Of a stretch of DNA of 26,095 nucleotides, positions 11,930 through 20,194 are shown in pieces. The notes under the pieces were generated by a model. It did no database searches and had not been told where the DNA came from. It was given only the letters and a program-made list of their open reading frames with translations. How positions within the stretch are numbered: position 1 is the first letter of the stretch; the number at the start of each line of letters is the position of its first letter. Source of the stretch: a virus. Made by a program: the position numbers and the translations under genes. The stretch lies in IMG/VR virus record IMGVR_UViG_3300008266_000607, positions 1 through 26,095 of that record, one strand, 5' to 3'.

Positions 11930-12153
11930 CACTTTTTGATAAATATTTTTAGGGCTTACTGGATAAGGGTTTGCGGGTCATGGAGTCTGGGCGAAAAGAC
12001 CTAAAAGCGGGCAAAGGTGCGAAGCACAACAGTCCAGTATCAACTCTCAGTGTATAGAGACATAGAAGTAATAGAGGAGTAGATAACAGAGTAGTAGCAG
12101 AATTGTCCTGATTGTCCTAGAATCAGGGGTAAGAGGATACCTAACAGATACTT
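11930..12153 (+). promoter_or_regulatory. Divergent leader region before the packaging genes
   Basis: This stretch holds no convincing ORF. It includes an AT-rich block (11934-11955) suited to a plus-strand promoter, a TGTATAGAG near 12050 that could be a -10, and a hairpin CCTGATT (12107-12113) with AATCAGG (12121-12127) shortly before the small terminase. No clear plus-strand -35/-10 pair could be assigned. Confidence 0.35.
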
Positions 12154-12942
12154 ATGAAAAGACTCACAAGGAAAGAGATAGAGCAAGGCTTACAGGCTAT
12201 GCCAGTGGAGACACTGCTCATGGGAGTCAGCACTGCCAAACAGAAGCGACTAACCCACAAACAAGTAGAGTTTGCCAAGCAGGTAGCACTGGGAGAAAGC
12301 AAGGCAGGGGCTTATCGGAAGTCGCATAACAGTAAGGGAAAGCCAAGCACACAGAGCAAGAATGGGCAGGCTCTCGCAAAAAACAAGGCTATTCAAACCC
12401 AAATAGATGCCTTTAAGGTGGCTTTGGAAGCACAGAAATATCAAACTCCTGCTCATTTAAGGGCGTTAGCAATCCATAGAATCACGGAAAAGGCTCTCGA
12501 TCCTGAATGCCCGCCTGCTCAGCAACTCAAGGCACTGGAACTATTGGGCAAGATTACCGAGGTCGCACTCTTTACCGAAAGGCGGGAGATAGTTAAGGTC
12601 AGCGATCCCAGTGAGATGCGGGAGAAACTCATGGCGAGTATCAGACTGGCTATTGAGAACAGTCAGGCAATCGACATTGAAGCACGATCAGCAGATGAAC
12701 TACTGGCAGAACTCGTAGGAAAGAACAATCAAGATGATGATGTGGCACAGGATGATGTAGAACTAGATGATGTGGATGGCAAAGAGACATCCTTAGACGG
12801 GGCAGACGGGTCGCAAAAGGCAGATTCGTCAGACCCACTAGACCCCGACAGCCAAATTTTGGCATTGGCTCGTGAGCCAGACTTGCATAGTATTCCGCAC
12901 AATGGAAGCGGTCCAGATTCCATACCTAGTGAAAACCCTTAG
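12154..12942 (+). CDS. terS: Terminase small subunit
   Basis: 262 aa. Residues 30-90 (QKRLTHKQVEFAKQVALGESKAGAYRKSHNSKG...QALAKNKAIQTQIDAFK) match the helix-turn-helix DNA-recognition domain of phage small terminases (typically LT-KQ-F---Y--G--A-AA-R-AG--------A--L--N--V---I). A central helical oligomerisation region (about 90-180) follows, then a long acidic, disordered tail rich in D (180-262). The small subunit binds the packaging site and loads the large subunit; its place just upstream of terL fits. The Shine-Dalgarno (AGGAT) is far from the ATG, so translation initiation may be weak or use the hairpin upstream. Confidence 0.75.
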   Translation: MKRLTRKEIEQGLQAMPVETLLMGVSTAKQKRLTHKQVEFAKQVALGESKAGAYRKSHNSKGKPSTQSKNGQALAKNKAIQTQIDAFKVALEAQKYQTPAHLRALAIHRITEKALDPECPPAQQLKALELLGKITEVALFTERREIVKVSDPSEMREKLMASIRLAIENSQAIDIEARSADELLAELVGKNNQDDDVAQDDVELDDVDGKETSLDGADGSQKADSSDPLDPDSQILALAREPDLHSIPHNGSGPDSIPSENP

Positions 12943-12967
12943 TCACCATAACAGCTGTTATAGTGAC
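12942..12967. repeat. 26-bp near-perfect palindrome after the small terminase gene
   Basis: GTCAC-c-ATAACAGCTGTTAT-a-GTGAC: a perfect 14-bp palindrome (12948-12961) extended by five matching bases on each side after one mismatch. It starts in the stop codon region of the small terminase gene and has no T run, so it is not a simple terminator. A protein-binding operator or packaging/resolution site is possible. Confidence 0.6.
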
Positions 12968-12997
12968 ACAGGGTAAACCCTAAGCCCCCACCCCCTT

Positions 12998-13192
12998 ATG
13001 AAAACTTCATCAAAGAAAAAAAATGTTCCACGTGAAACACCCCTCGTCAATGATTCGGGTCCCATCTATAAACTAGACCCAGATGAATTAGAGGATCGGC
13101 TAAGTCGGTTAAGTTATCAGGATCAAAAGAAGTTACTTGATTTGATTGATAGTTATAAGGCAGTAATGTTTAGTAAGGACTCACACTCATGA
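12998..13192 (+). CDS. Small protein of unknown function (64 aa) containing a parS-like sequence
   Basis: MKTSSKKKNVPRETPLVNDSGPIYKLDPDELEDRLSRLSYQDQKKLLDLIDSYKAVMFSKDSHS: a basic N-terminal tail followed by an amphipathic helical part (LEDRLSRLSYQDQKKLLDLIDSYK). No Shine-Dalgarno is visible before the ATG, which is unusual in this genome. Codons 9-14 (N-V-P-R-E-T) carry the 16-base parS consensus. The gene ends in an ATGA overlap with the next one. It could be a small terminase-associated or regulatory protein; no family recognised. Confidence 0.6.
   Translation: MKTSSKKKNVPRETPLVNDSGPIYKLDPDELEDRLSRLSYQDQKKLLDLIDSYKAVMFSKDSHS
13024..13039. promoter_or_regulatory. parS-like centromere site TGTTCCACGTGAAACA
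   Basis: The 16 bases match the chromosomal parS consensus TGTTNCACGTGAAACA at every specified position. parS is the binding and CTP-dependent loading site of canonical ParB proteins. It is the only CACGTG-centred copy I noticed in the window. It lies within a small gene, 57 bases after a 26-bp palindrome. Confidence 0.7.
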
Positions 13193-13371
13193 ACGCACAG
13201 AAAATCACAGCAGTCCAAAAAGAGCAGCTGGTCTTGGATTATTTAGAAGAGTTACTACATAAAGACAAGGGTCGGTTGTTAAGGATGATGAGTTATTTGA
13301 AAGAACGAATATTAGAAGAGGAAGCAATGGCACGGGCGCATGATGTCATTGAACGTGTTAAACATGGGTAG
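13189..13371 (+). CDS. Small helical protein of unknown function (60 aa)
   Basis: MNAQKITAVQKEQLVLDYLEELLHKDKGRLLRMMSYLKERILEEEAMARAHDVIERVKHG: two to three amphipathic helices, expected to form a coiled coil or helical hairpin. The start overlaps the previous stop as ATGA. It sits in a run of three small genes between the terminase subunits and may regulate packaging or transcription. No family recognised. Confidence 0.65.
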   Translation: MNAQKITAVQKEQLVLDYLEELLHKDKGRLLRMMSYLKERILEEEAMARAHDVIERVKHG

Positions 13372-13387
13372 ACATAAGGAGAAAGAC

Positions 13388-13612
13388 GTGACTCCCGCAC
13401 AAAAAGAGATATTTTTAGTAATCGATGAGTTTTGGAAAAAGTATGGGTTTGCACCCAGTATTGATGATGTGATGTATATCACGGGCGAAAAGGGTAGGGG
13501 TAATGTCGCTCGCAAGATGTGGAGATTAGTAGAGCTTGGTCTTTGTAAGGGGATCAAGGGAAATTTTAGAACTATCAGACCAACATATATAAGGGCTCGT
13601 CACATTGAGTGA
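13388..13612 (+). CDS. LexA-type winged-helix DNA-binding protein without protease domain
   Basis: Start taken at GTG 13388, six bases after AAGGAG (13376-13381) and just after the previous stop; in-frame ATGs upstream (13340, 13364) overlap the previous gene and leave the strong Shine-Dalgarno unused. The 74-aa product TPAQKEIFLVIDEFWKKYGFAPSIDDVMYITGEKGRGNVARKMWRLVELGLCKG matches the LexA N-terminal domain layout (TPxQxEIxxxIxxxxxxxGxxPSxxxI...VxxxLxxLxxxGxI). It ends shortly after, with no Ser-Lys autoprotease region, so it cannot self-cleave. Likely a transcription regulator of the packaging/late genes. Confidence 0.7.
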   Translation: MTPAQKEIFLVIDEFWKKYGFAPSIDDVMYITGEKGRGNVARKMWRLVELGLCKGIKGNFRTIRPTYIRARHIE

Positions 13613-15104
13613 GCAACTAGAAAAGTTTTTAGAGAGTCTTCCAGAGGGTGATCGGGAGAATCTATTTACTATGGCTGAGGACTATAAGAACTCGGTCATT
13701 CGGCAAACCGCTGAAAAGTCTTTTATGGCGTTTGTAAAACAAATGTGGCCTGGGTTTATATTGGGTAGACACCACGCTGTTATGGCTAAAAAATTTGAGG
13801 AGATTGCCAATGGTAAAGTTAGACGCCTTATTATTAATATGCCTCCTCGTCATACTAAATCTGAGTTTGCGTCATTTCTTCTCCCTGCATGGTTTTTAGG
13901 CAGGTTCCCGCATAAGAAGGTGATTCAGTGTTCTAACACAGCTGAACTAGCCGTAGGATTTGGTCGTAAAGTTCGTAACCTTGTTGATGGAGAAACCTAT
14001 GCCAAGATATTCCCCAATGTCGCTTTGCGCACTGATTCCAAGGCTGCTGGCCGCTGGGCTACTAATGCTAATGGGGACTATTTCGCTATTGGTGTTGGTG
14101 GTACTGTTACGGGTAAAGGTGCTGACCTACTCATTATTGACGATCCGCACTCGGAACAAGAAGCCGCTTTAGCCGCCTCAGACCCCTCGGTCTACGATAA
14201 AGTCCATGAGTGGTTTACCTCTGGACCACGCCAACGTCTTCAACCTGGTGGCTCGATTGTGATCGTTATGACCCGCTGGGGTAAACGAGATTTAACGGGT
14301 AGGGTCCTTCAGTCCATGGTCGAACGAGATGGGGATGAGTGGGAGGTTATTAATCTCCCCGCTATCATGCCAACGGGAAAACCTCTATGGCCTGAGTTCT
14401 GGTCTTTAGATGAATTAGAAAAATTAAAAAACGAACTACCAATCTCTAAGTGGTCAGCCCAGTACCAACAAGATCCAAGTGCCGAAGAAGGCGCCCTAGT
14501 CAAACGGGAATGGTGGCAAGTCTGGGAAAAAGAAAACCCGCCAATCTGTGATTTTATTATCCAGTCTTGGGATACCGCCTTTACTAAAAACGAGCGTTCA
14601 GACTATTCCGCATGCACAACTTGGGGGGTATTTCGTAAAGACGAGGATCCTACGGATGTGCATATTATTCTCTTAGACGCCTTAAAAGAACGGCTAGAGT
14701 TCCCTGAATTAAAGATCAGAGCGCAACAGATGTACAGCGAATGGGAGCCCGATGCGTTTATAGTAGAGGCTAAGGCTTCGGGAGCTCCGCTAGTCTTTGA
14801 GCTACGAAGAATGGGTATTCCTGTACAAGAATTTACGCCAACCCGTGGTAATGACAAGATCTCCCGTGTAAACTCTGTAGCAGACATCTTTGCATCAGGA
14901 AAAGTATGGGCGCCAAGAAAGCGCTGGGCTGAGGAAGTGATTGAGGAAATGGCAGCGTTTCCCAATTCAGACCATGATGACTTGGTAGACTCCGCAACAC
15001 AGGCGTTAATACGATTTAGAAAAGGCGGTTTTATCCGATTACAAACAGACGAGGAAGACGAGATCAAGTACTTCAAGTCTAGGCGAGCAGCAAGTTATTA
15101 CTAA
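13605..15104 (+). CDS. terL: Terminase large subunit (ATPase-nuclease)
   Basis: 499 aa. The ATPase half has a variant Walker A PPRHTKSE (80-87) and Walker B LLIIDDPHSE (Asp at 179-180). The nuclease half has the RNase H-like acidic residues: SWDTAF (Asp about 323), VEAKASG (Glu about 388) and HDDLVD (Asp 458-459). This is the standard two-domain motor that cuts concatemeric DNA and pumps it through the portal. A TTG start overlaps the LexA-like gene by eight bases, with AAGGG upstream; the next ATG is at codon 23. Length is normal for the family. It is directly followed by the portal gene. Confidence 0.93.
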   Translation: MSEQLEKFLESLPEGDRENLFTMAEDYKNSVIRQTAEKSFMAFVKQMWPGFILGRHHAVMAKKFEEIANGKVRRLIINMPPRHTKSEFASFLLPAWFLGRFPHKKVIQCSNTAELAVGFGRKVRNLVDGETYAKIFPNVALRTDSKAAGRWATNANGDYFAIGVGGTVTGKGADLLIIDDPHSEQEAALAASDPSVYDKVHEWFTSGPRQRLQPGGSIVIVMTRWGKRDLTGRVLQSMVERDGDEWEVINLPAIMPTGKPLWPEFWSLDELEKLKNELPISKWSAQYQQDPSAEEGALVKREWWQVWEKENPPICDFIIQSWDTAFTKNERSDYSACTTWGVFRKDEDPTDVHIILLDALKERLEFPELKIRAQQMYSEWEPDAFIVEAKASGAPLVFELRRMGIPVQEFTPTRGNDKISRVNSVADIFASGKVWAPRKRWAEEVIEEMAAFPNSDHDDLVDSATQALIRFRKGGFIRLQTDEEDEIKYFKSRRAASYY

Positions 15105-15113
15105 GGAACTATT

Positions 15114-17549
15114 ATGGCTATCGAAAAAGCACTCTATGCATTACCACAAGGTCTTGAAGCAGCCTCTGCGATGCAAGAACCAATTGAGATTGAGATCGAG
15201 GATCCAGAATCCGTCAAGATTGGTATTGATGGCTTAGAGATTCAGATTGAACCTAAAGAGGAAAGCGCAGACGACTTTGACGCCAACCTTGCCGAATACT
15301 TAGATGACGGTGAATTAAATGAAATCGCTGGCGATTTATTAGGCGATGTTGACTCAGATATTGGCGCCCGCAAAGAATGGATGCAGACCTATACAGACGG
15401 CATCGAACTTCTTGGAATGAAGATTGAAGAGAGAACCGAGCCATGGGAAGGCGCTTGTGGCGTCTACCATCCCCTCCTCTCTGAAGCCTTAGTTAAGTTC
15501 CAAGCTGAGACTGTCATGGAGACCCTACCTCCCGCTGGTCCAGTAAAGACCGTGATTGTTGGCAAAGAAACCCCAGAAAAGATGGCAGCTGCGGATCGGG
15601 TTCAAAAAGACATGAACTACCAGATTACCGAAGAGATGCCAGAGTACCGCCCAGAGCACGAGAGAATGTGCTGGGGACTTGGACTTTCAGGTAACGCCTT
15701 TAAGAAAGTCTATTTTGATCCTGCCTTAGATCGTCAAGTTTCGTTGTTTGTGCCCGCAGAAGACCTGATTGTTCCTTATGGCGCCTCCGATCTACAGACC
15801 GCAGAGCGTGTTACCCATGTCATGCGTAAGACCGAGAACGAATTACGCAAACTGCAAGTCGCAGGCTTTTATCGGGATATCGACCTAGGAACGCCTAGCA
15901 CTGCATTTGATGAGGTAGAGAAGAAGATTGCCCAGAAAATGGGCTTTCAGGCTACCTCAGATGACCGCTATAAAATACTAGAAATTCAAGTTAACCTAGA
16001 TATTGAAGGTTTTGAAGATAAAGATAAAGACGGAGAACCTACAGGAATCGCATTACCTTATATTGTGACCGTTGAAAAGGGAACACAACAGGTATTAGCG
16101 ATCCGTAGAAATTGGAGACCCGAAGATGAAACTAAGCAAAAACGTCAACATTTCGTCCATTATGGCTATGTTCCAGGCTTTGGCTTTTATTGTTTTGGGC
16201 TTATTCACCTTGTCGGTGCTTTTGCTAAGTCTGGTACTAGTCTTATTCGGCAGCTCGTGGATGCTGGAACACTCTCGAACTTGCCAGGTGGCTTTAAGAC
16301 CCGTGGCATGCGAGTCAAAGGAGACGACACCCCGATCTCCCCAGGAGAGTTTAGGGACGTTGACGTTCCTTCTGGTGCGTTAAAAGACAACATACTCCCG
16401 CTTCCATACAAAGAACCCAGCCAAGTTTTATATACCTTGCTGGGTACTATCGTAGAAGAGGGAAGACGCTTTGCCTCGGCTTCCGATATGAAGATTGCCG
16501 ATATGTCAGCCAATACCCCAGTCGGTACAACTCTGGCTATTCTGGAGAGAACCCTCAAGGTTATGTCCGCAGTCCAAGCCCGTGTTCATTACTCAATGAA
16601 ACAGGAGCTAAAACTCTTAAAAGATATTATCCGTGACTACACTCCTGACGAATACAGCTACCAGCCAGATGTAGGCAACCGTTTTGCTAAGCAGTCAGAC
16701 TACGATAACTGCGATGTAATCCCAGTATCCGATCCTAATGCAGCGACTATGAGCCAGAAGGTTGTTCAGTACCAAGCGGTTCTCCAGTTAGCTCAACAGG
16801 CTCCACAGTTATACGACTTAGGGCAGCTGCACCGCCAGATGTTAGAGGTCTTAGGGATTAAGAACGCTAAGAAGCTGGTCAAGATTGAAGACGACCAGAT
16901 GCCAGAAGACCCTATTACGGAGAATATGAACATCCTAAACATGAAGCCTGTGAAGGCGTTTATGTATCAGGATCATCAGGCACACATCACAATCCACATG
17001 AATGCCATGAAGGATCCCAAAATTGCAGCATTAATGGGTCAAAACCCACAGGCACAAGCAATTGCCTCAGCTGCCATGGCTCATATTCAACAACATTTAG
17101 CCTTTGAATATAAGAAACAAATGCAAGAAATGATGGGAATGCCTCTGCCAACAGGCGAAGAGGACGAAGCAATCCCACGAGATTTGGAAGTTCAGATCTC
17201 ACAAATGGCGGTCAAGGCTTCCGATGCCTTGTTACAGCGAAATCAGACCGAAATCGCTGCCCAACAAGCGCAACAAGCAGCCCAAGACCCAGTAATTCAA
17301 ATGCAAGCGAAGGAACTTGAACTCAAACAGGCCGAGGAACAACGCAAAGCAATGAAAGACCAAGCCGATGCAGCAGAAGCAGCTGCTCGTTTGGAAGTAG
17401 AAAGAGAAAGAATTGCCTCTCAAGAACGTATTGCTGGCGCTCAGCTTCTGGCAAAAACAGAAAAAGACGCTATGGAAGTCGAAATCAAGAGAATGCAAGA
17501 ACTTTCCAAGATGCAACAACTAACTAAACCTCAAACAGGAAAAAGATAG
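15114..17549 (+). CDS. Portal protein (large, SU10-like podoviral type)
   Basis: 811 aa, much longer than siphoviral portals. The body contains features typical of large podoviral portals: WEGACGVYHPLLSEALVKFQAETVMETLPPAGPVKT (about 115-150), EERMCWGLGLSGNAFKKVYFDP-like core, VPAEDLIVPYGASDLQTAERVTHV, and a C-terminal helical barrel/coiled coil rich in Gln, Ala and Glu (about 690-811). An acidic N-terminal arm (1-80) precedes the clip/stem region. The portal forms the dodecameric ring at one capsid vertex for DNA entry and tail attachment. AAGGAA lies before the ATG. The SU10-type label is by resemblance. Confidence 0.87.
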   Translation: MAIEKALYALPQGLEAASAMQEPIEIEIEDPESVKIGIDGLEIQIEPKEESADDFDANLAEYLDDGELNEIAGDLLGDVDSDIGARKEWMQTYTDGIELLGMKIEERTEPWEGACGVYHPLLSEALVKFQAETVMETLPPAGPVKTVIVGKETPEKMAAADRVQKDMNYQITEEMPEYRPEHERMCWGLGLSGNAFKKVYFDPALDRQVSLFVPAEDLIVPYGASDLQTAERVTHVMRKTENELRKLQVAGFYRDIDLGTPSTAFDEVEKKIAQKMGFQATSDDRYKILEIQVNLDIEGFEDKDKDGEPTGIALPYIVTVEKGTQQVLAIRRNWRPEDETKQKRQHFVHYGYVPGFGFYCFGLIHLVGAFAKSGTSLIRQLVDAGTLSNLPGGFKTRGMRVKGDDTPISPGEFRDVDVPSGALKDNILPLPYKEPSQVLYTLLGTIVEEGRRFASASDMKIADMSANTPVGTTLAILERTLKVMSAVQARVHYSMKQELKLLKDIIRDYTPDEYSYQPDVGNRFAKQSDYDNCDVIPVSDPNAATMSQKVVQYQAVLQLAQQAPQLYDLGQLHRQMLEVLGIKNAKKLVKIEDDQMPEDPITENMNILNMKPVKAFMYQDHQAHITIHMNAMKDPKIAALMGQNPQAQAIASAAMAHIQQHLAFEYKKQMQEMMGMPLPTGEEDEAIPRDLEVQISQMAVKASDALLQRNQTEIAAQQAQQAAQDPVIQMQAKELELKQAEEQRKAMKDQADAAEAAARLEVERERIASQERIAGAQLLAKTEKDAMEVEIKRMQELSKMQQLTKPQTGKR

Positions 17550-17740
17550 TGGATAAAAACTTGGATTACCTCTTAAATGAGTACCGTGACCGCATAAATA
17601 TGCTCCAAAACGCTATTTCTGCGGGAAATTGTGCCAATTACGAGGAATATAAGTACGCTTGTGGACAAATACGGGGTCTTGAGTCCGCATGTTTAGCAAT
17701 AACAGACCTCAAACAACGAATGGAGAAATCTAATGACTGA
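17549..17740 (+). CDS. Small helical protein of unknown function (63 aa), GTG start
   Basis: GTG at 17549 shares its G with the portal stop TAG. MDKNLDYLLNEYRDRINMLQNAISAGNCANYEEYKYACGQIRGLESACLAITDLKQRMEK: three helices with a YACGQIRGLE segment that resembles small proteins found beside portal genes in other phages. The role is unknown, but its place between portal and co-chaperonin suggests a head-assembly function. Confidence 0.7.
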   Translation: MDKNLDYLLNEYRDRINMLQNAISAGNCANYEEYKYACGQIRGLESACLAITDLKQRMEKSND

Positions 17741-18143
17741 AATACTAATCGGCTCAAATCCCGATGACGTATCCGCAGTAACAACTCTGCCTCAAACAGC
17801 AGAAGAAAAAGCAAAACAACTACCCGAACCCTCTGGATACCGCATTTTGTGCGCTATTCCAGACATTGAAGAGAGTTACGAAAGCGGAATCCTCAAATCG
17901 GATACCACACTGCGTCACGAAGAAGTACTTTCAACGGTGTTTTTTGTTGTCAAAATGGGTCCTGATTGTTACAAGGACGAAAGCCGTTTCCCTACTGGGC
18001 CATGGTGCAAAGTTGGTGACTTTATCCTAGCCAGACCAAACTCTGGCACACGATTAAAGATCCACGGACGTGAATTTAGGATCATCAATGACGATTCTGT
18101 AGAAGGAATAGTCGAAGATCCCCGTGGCATAACCAGACCTTAA
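17733..18143 (+). CDS. GroES-like co-chaperonin (Cpn10 family)
   Basis: 136 aa. Residues 29-136 follow the Cpn10 beta-barrel pattern: PSGYRILCAIPDIEESYESGIL, then the mobile-loop region, then VLSTVFFVVKMGPDCYKDESRFPTGPWCKVGDFILARPNSGTRLKIHGREFRIINDDSVEGIV. Co-chaperonins cap host GroEL; phages such as T4 (gp31) use their own version to fold the capsid protein. Its place between the portal and the scaffold/capsid genes fits that use. The N-terminal 28 residues are an extra extension. The start overlaps the previous gene as ATGACTGA, with GGAG at eight bases. Confidence 0.8.
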   Translation: MTEILIGSNPDDVSAVTTLPQTAEEKAKQLPEPSGYRILCAIPDIEESYESGILKSDTTLRHEEVLSTVFFVVKMGPDCYKDESRFPTGPWCKVGDFILARPNSGTRLKIHGREFRIINDDSVEGIVEDPRGITRP

Positions 18144-18153
18144 GGAGAAAATA

Positions 18154-19119
18154 ATGCCTGAATTAGAAATGGAAGAATTTCAGTTTCCCCATGAAAAAAA
18201 GGAAACCGAAGAGGAAGAGCTTGAAATAGTTATCGAAGACGATACCCCAGAGGAAGACCGTGTTAATGCAACACCAATGCCAAAGGACATCGTTGAAGAG
18301 CTTGACACCGATGACCTAGAAGCCTTTACTGGCAGAGCTAAGGAAAAACTTTTACAGCTTAAAAAGGTTTGGAACGATGAACGCAGAGCAAGGGAAGACT
18401 CAGCTAAAGAAGCTAAAGAGGCTGCCCGTGTAGCACAGCAATTGCTTGCGGAAAATCAAAAACTCAAAACCAAATTAAGCGCTGGCGAGCAGACCTTGCA
18501 CACCAAGTACAAGGAAAACATAGCCCATGAATTAGAAAAGGCTAAGTCGGAATACAAGAACGCATATGACTCTGGCGATTCAGATCGTCTTGTAGAAGCT
18601 CAAGAAAAGCTCACCAAAGTACAGCTTGAATCCCAACAGGTGGAGCAGTACAAACCAGAATTTGCAGAAGACACTTTACAAAATGAAGAAACTCCTGTAC
18701 AAATACAACAACAACCTCAAAGATTGGACTCAAAAACCCAATCTTGGCTGGACAAAAACAGCTGGTATGGGGTTGATGAAGACATGAGCTACCTAGCGAT
18801 GGGTGTTCATAGACGCTTGGAAAGAGAAGGAGTTCCGATAGGATCTGACCACTATTTCAAGGTCATTGACACAGAAATGCGTCAAAGATTCCCAGAGAAA
18901 TTTGGGGTCGCAGAAGAGACCAAATACTCTTCGGAGACGGAGGCCAAAACCTCTGTAAAAACTAGTAAACCGAGCACGGTAGTTGCGCCAGCGACTAGGT
19001 CTACCTCTCCAAAAAGAGTCAAACTTACGCCAACGCAAGTACAACTGGCTAAGAAATTTAATCTAACACCAGAGCAATACGCTCGTGAACTTACTAAACT
19101 GGAGTCCCAAAATGGCTGA
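18154..19119 (+). CDS. Capsid scaffolding protein
   Basis: 321 aa, highly charged: an acidic N-terminus (1-50), a long coiled coil (about 55-170, with AKEKLLQLKKVWNDERRAREDSAKEAKEAARVAQQLLAENQKLKTKL), a Gln-rich linker, and a basic helical C-terminus (KRVKLTPTQVQLAKKFNLTPEQYARELTKL), which is the usual capsid-binding end. Position just ahead of the head genes is standard for scaffold. No protease motif was seen. TAAGGAG precedes the ATG. Confidence 0.75.
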   Translation: MPELEMEEFQFPHEKKETEEEELEIVIEDDTPEEDRVNATPMPKDIVEELDTDDLEAFTGRAKEKLLQLKKVWNDERRAREDSAKEAKEAARVAQQLLAENQKLKTKLSAGEQTLHTKYKENIAHELEKAKSEYKNAYDSGDSDRLVEAQEKLTKVQLESQQVEQYKPEFAEDTLQNEETPVQIQQQPQRLDSKTQSWLDKNSWYGVDEDMSYLAMGVHRRLEREGVPIGSDHYFKVIDTEMRQRFPEKFGVAEETKYSSETEAKTSVKTSKPSTVVAPATRSTSPKRVKLTPTQVQLAKKFNLTPEQYARELTKLESQNG

Positions 19120-19558
19120 AAACAGAAAACCTCGTGAAGTAGAAACCCGTCAACAAGACATGCGTCCCCAGCAGTGGAAACCGCCTGAATTGTTGCCAGA
19201 ACCAGACAAGCAGGCAGGATTTGCTTACCGCTGGATCAGAACTTCTACTTTAGGTACTGCGGACCCTCGTAATCTCTCTGCCAAACTCAGAGAAGGATGG
19301 GAACCTGTACGGATAGAGGAGCAACCGAAGTTCCAACTGCTAGTTGATCCCAATAGTCGTTTTAAGGACAACATTGAGATTGGCGGTTTATTGTTATGCA
19401 AAACTCCAGATGAGTTTGTTGGACAACGTAATCAACATTACCGAATCCAAGCAGAAAGTCAGATGGACGCTGTAGACAATAATCTTATGCGCCAGAATGA
19501 CCCAAGGATGCCGCTCTTTAATGAGAAGAAATCCACGGTGACTTTTGGAAAAGGTTAA
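19112..19558 (+). CDS. Head-region protein of unknown function (148 aa)
   Basis: Start at ATG 19112, overlapping the scaffold stop as ATGGCTGA with GGAG upstream; a frame extension to 19085 is rejected. Contains WKPPELLPEPDKQAGFAYRWIRTSTLGTADPRNLSAKLREGWEPVRIEEQP and a C-terminal RQNDPRMPLFNEKKSTVTFG. The GFAYRWIR...N-S-KLREGWEPV pattern recurs in proteins beside capsid genes of podoviruses and other phages, without a proven role. Likely a virion or head-assembly protein. Confidence 0.7.
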   Translation: MAENRKPREVETRQQDMRPQQWKPPELLPEPDKQAGFAYRWIRTSTLGTADPRNLSAKLREGWEPVRIEEQPKFQLLVDPNSRFKDNIEIGGLLLCKTPDEFVGQRNQHYRIQAESQMDAVDNNLMRQNDPRMPLFNEKKSTVTFGKG

Positions 19559-19579
19559 TTTTTAATTTAGGAGTTATAA

Positions 19580-20194
19580 ATGGCTTATCCTACCGTAGAC
19601 GGACCCTATGGGTTCAGACCGATCAATTTGATCGGTGGTCAGGTATTTGCTGGTCAAATTCGCTCAATTCCCATCGCCTCAGGCTCTGGCACATCCATAT
19701 TTTTTGGTGATGTCGTGCGTCTGAACACAGGCGGTACTTTGAGTCGTGTTTCTACCACTGATTCTGCGACCGATGCTGTTGGTATTTTCATGGGCTGTCA
19801 GTTCACAAACCCAACTACCAAGCAGCTCCTTCAACAGCAATACTATCCTGCAAGCACTGTTGCTTCGGATATCGTTGCATTTGTGTCTGACGATCCTGAT
19901 GCTTTATTTAAAGTAGCAGTTCTCTCGTCATCAACCGCTATTGGCGGATTGGTTCAGACTGATGTAGGTAACAACGTTGGTATCTTTACCACCGCTGGTT
20001 CTACAACTTCTGGTGATTCAAACGAAGGTGTACGTAACGCTACTAGCGATTCAGTAACAACTCTGCCATTCCGTATTATTGCGGGTGTTCCAGAGACTGT
20101 TAATGCCGCTGGTTCTTTCACTGAGGTAATCGTCAAGTTTAACTTTGGCGTCCATACCTATTACAGTGCAACCCCTGTCGCAACAGCAGCTTAA
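19580..20194 (+). CDS. Head decoration-like structural protein (204 aa)
   Basis: MAYPTVDGPYGFRPINLIGGQVFAGQIRSIPIASGSGTSIFFGDVVRLNTGG..., rich in Gly, Ser, Thr and Val, probably all beta. The opening PYGFRPIxLIGGQ and the GDVVRLNTGG turn are typical of virion proteins encoded directly upstream of the major capsid in this phage type. A capsid stabilising/decoration role is inferred from position and composition. TTAGGAG precedes the start. Confidence 0.7.
   Translation: MAYPTVDGPYGFRPINLIGGQVFAGQIRSIPIASGSGTSIFFGDVVRLNTGGTLSRVSTTDSATDAVGIFMGCQFTNPTTKQLLQQQYYPASTVASDIVAFVSDDPDALFKVAVLSSSTAIGGLVQTDVGNNVGIFTTAGSTTSGDSNEGVRNATSDSVTTLPFRIIAGVPETVNAAGSFTEVIVKFNFGVHTYYSATPVATAA

Noticed and set aside
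14603-15076. 157-aa minus-strand frame inside the large terminase gene
   Set aside because: It is antisense to the nuclease domain whose catalytic residues are clear on the plus strand, with Ser/Ala-rich shadow composition.
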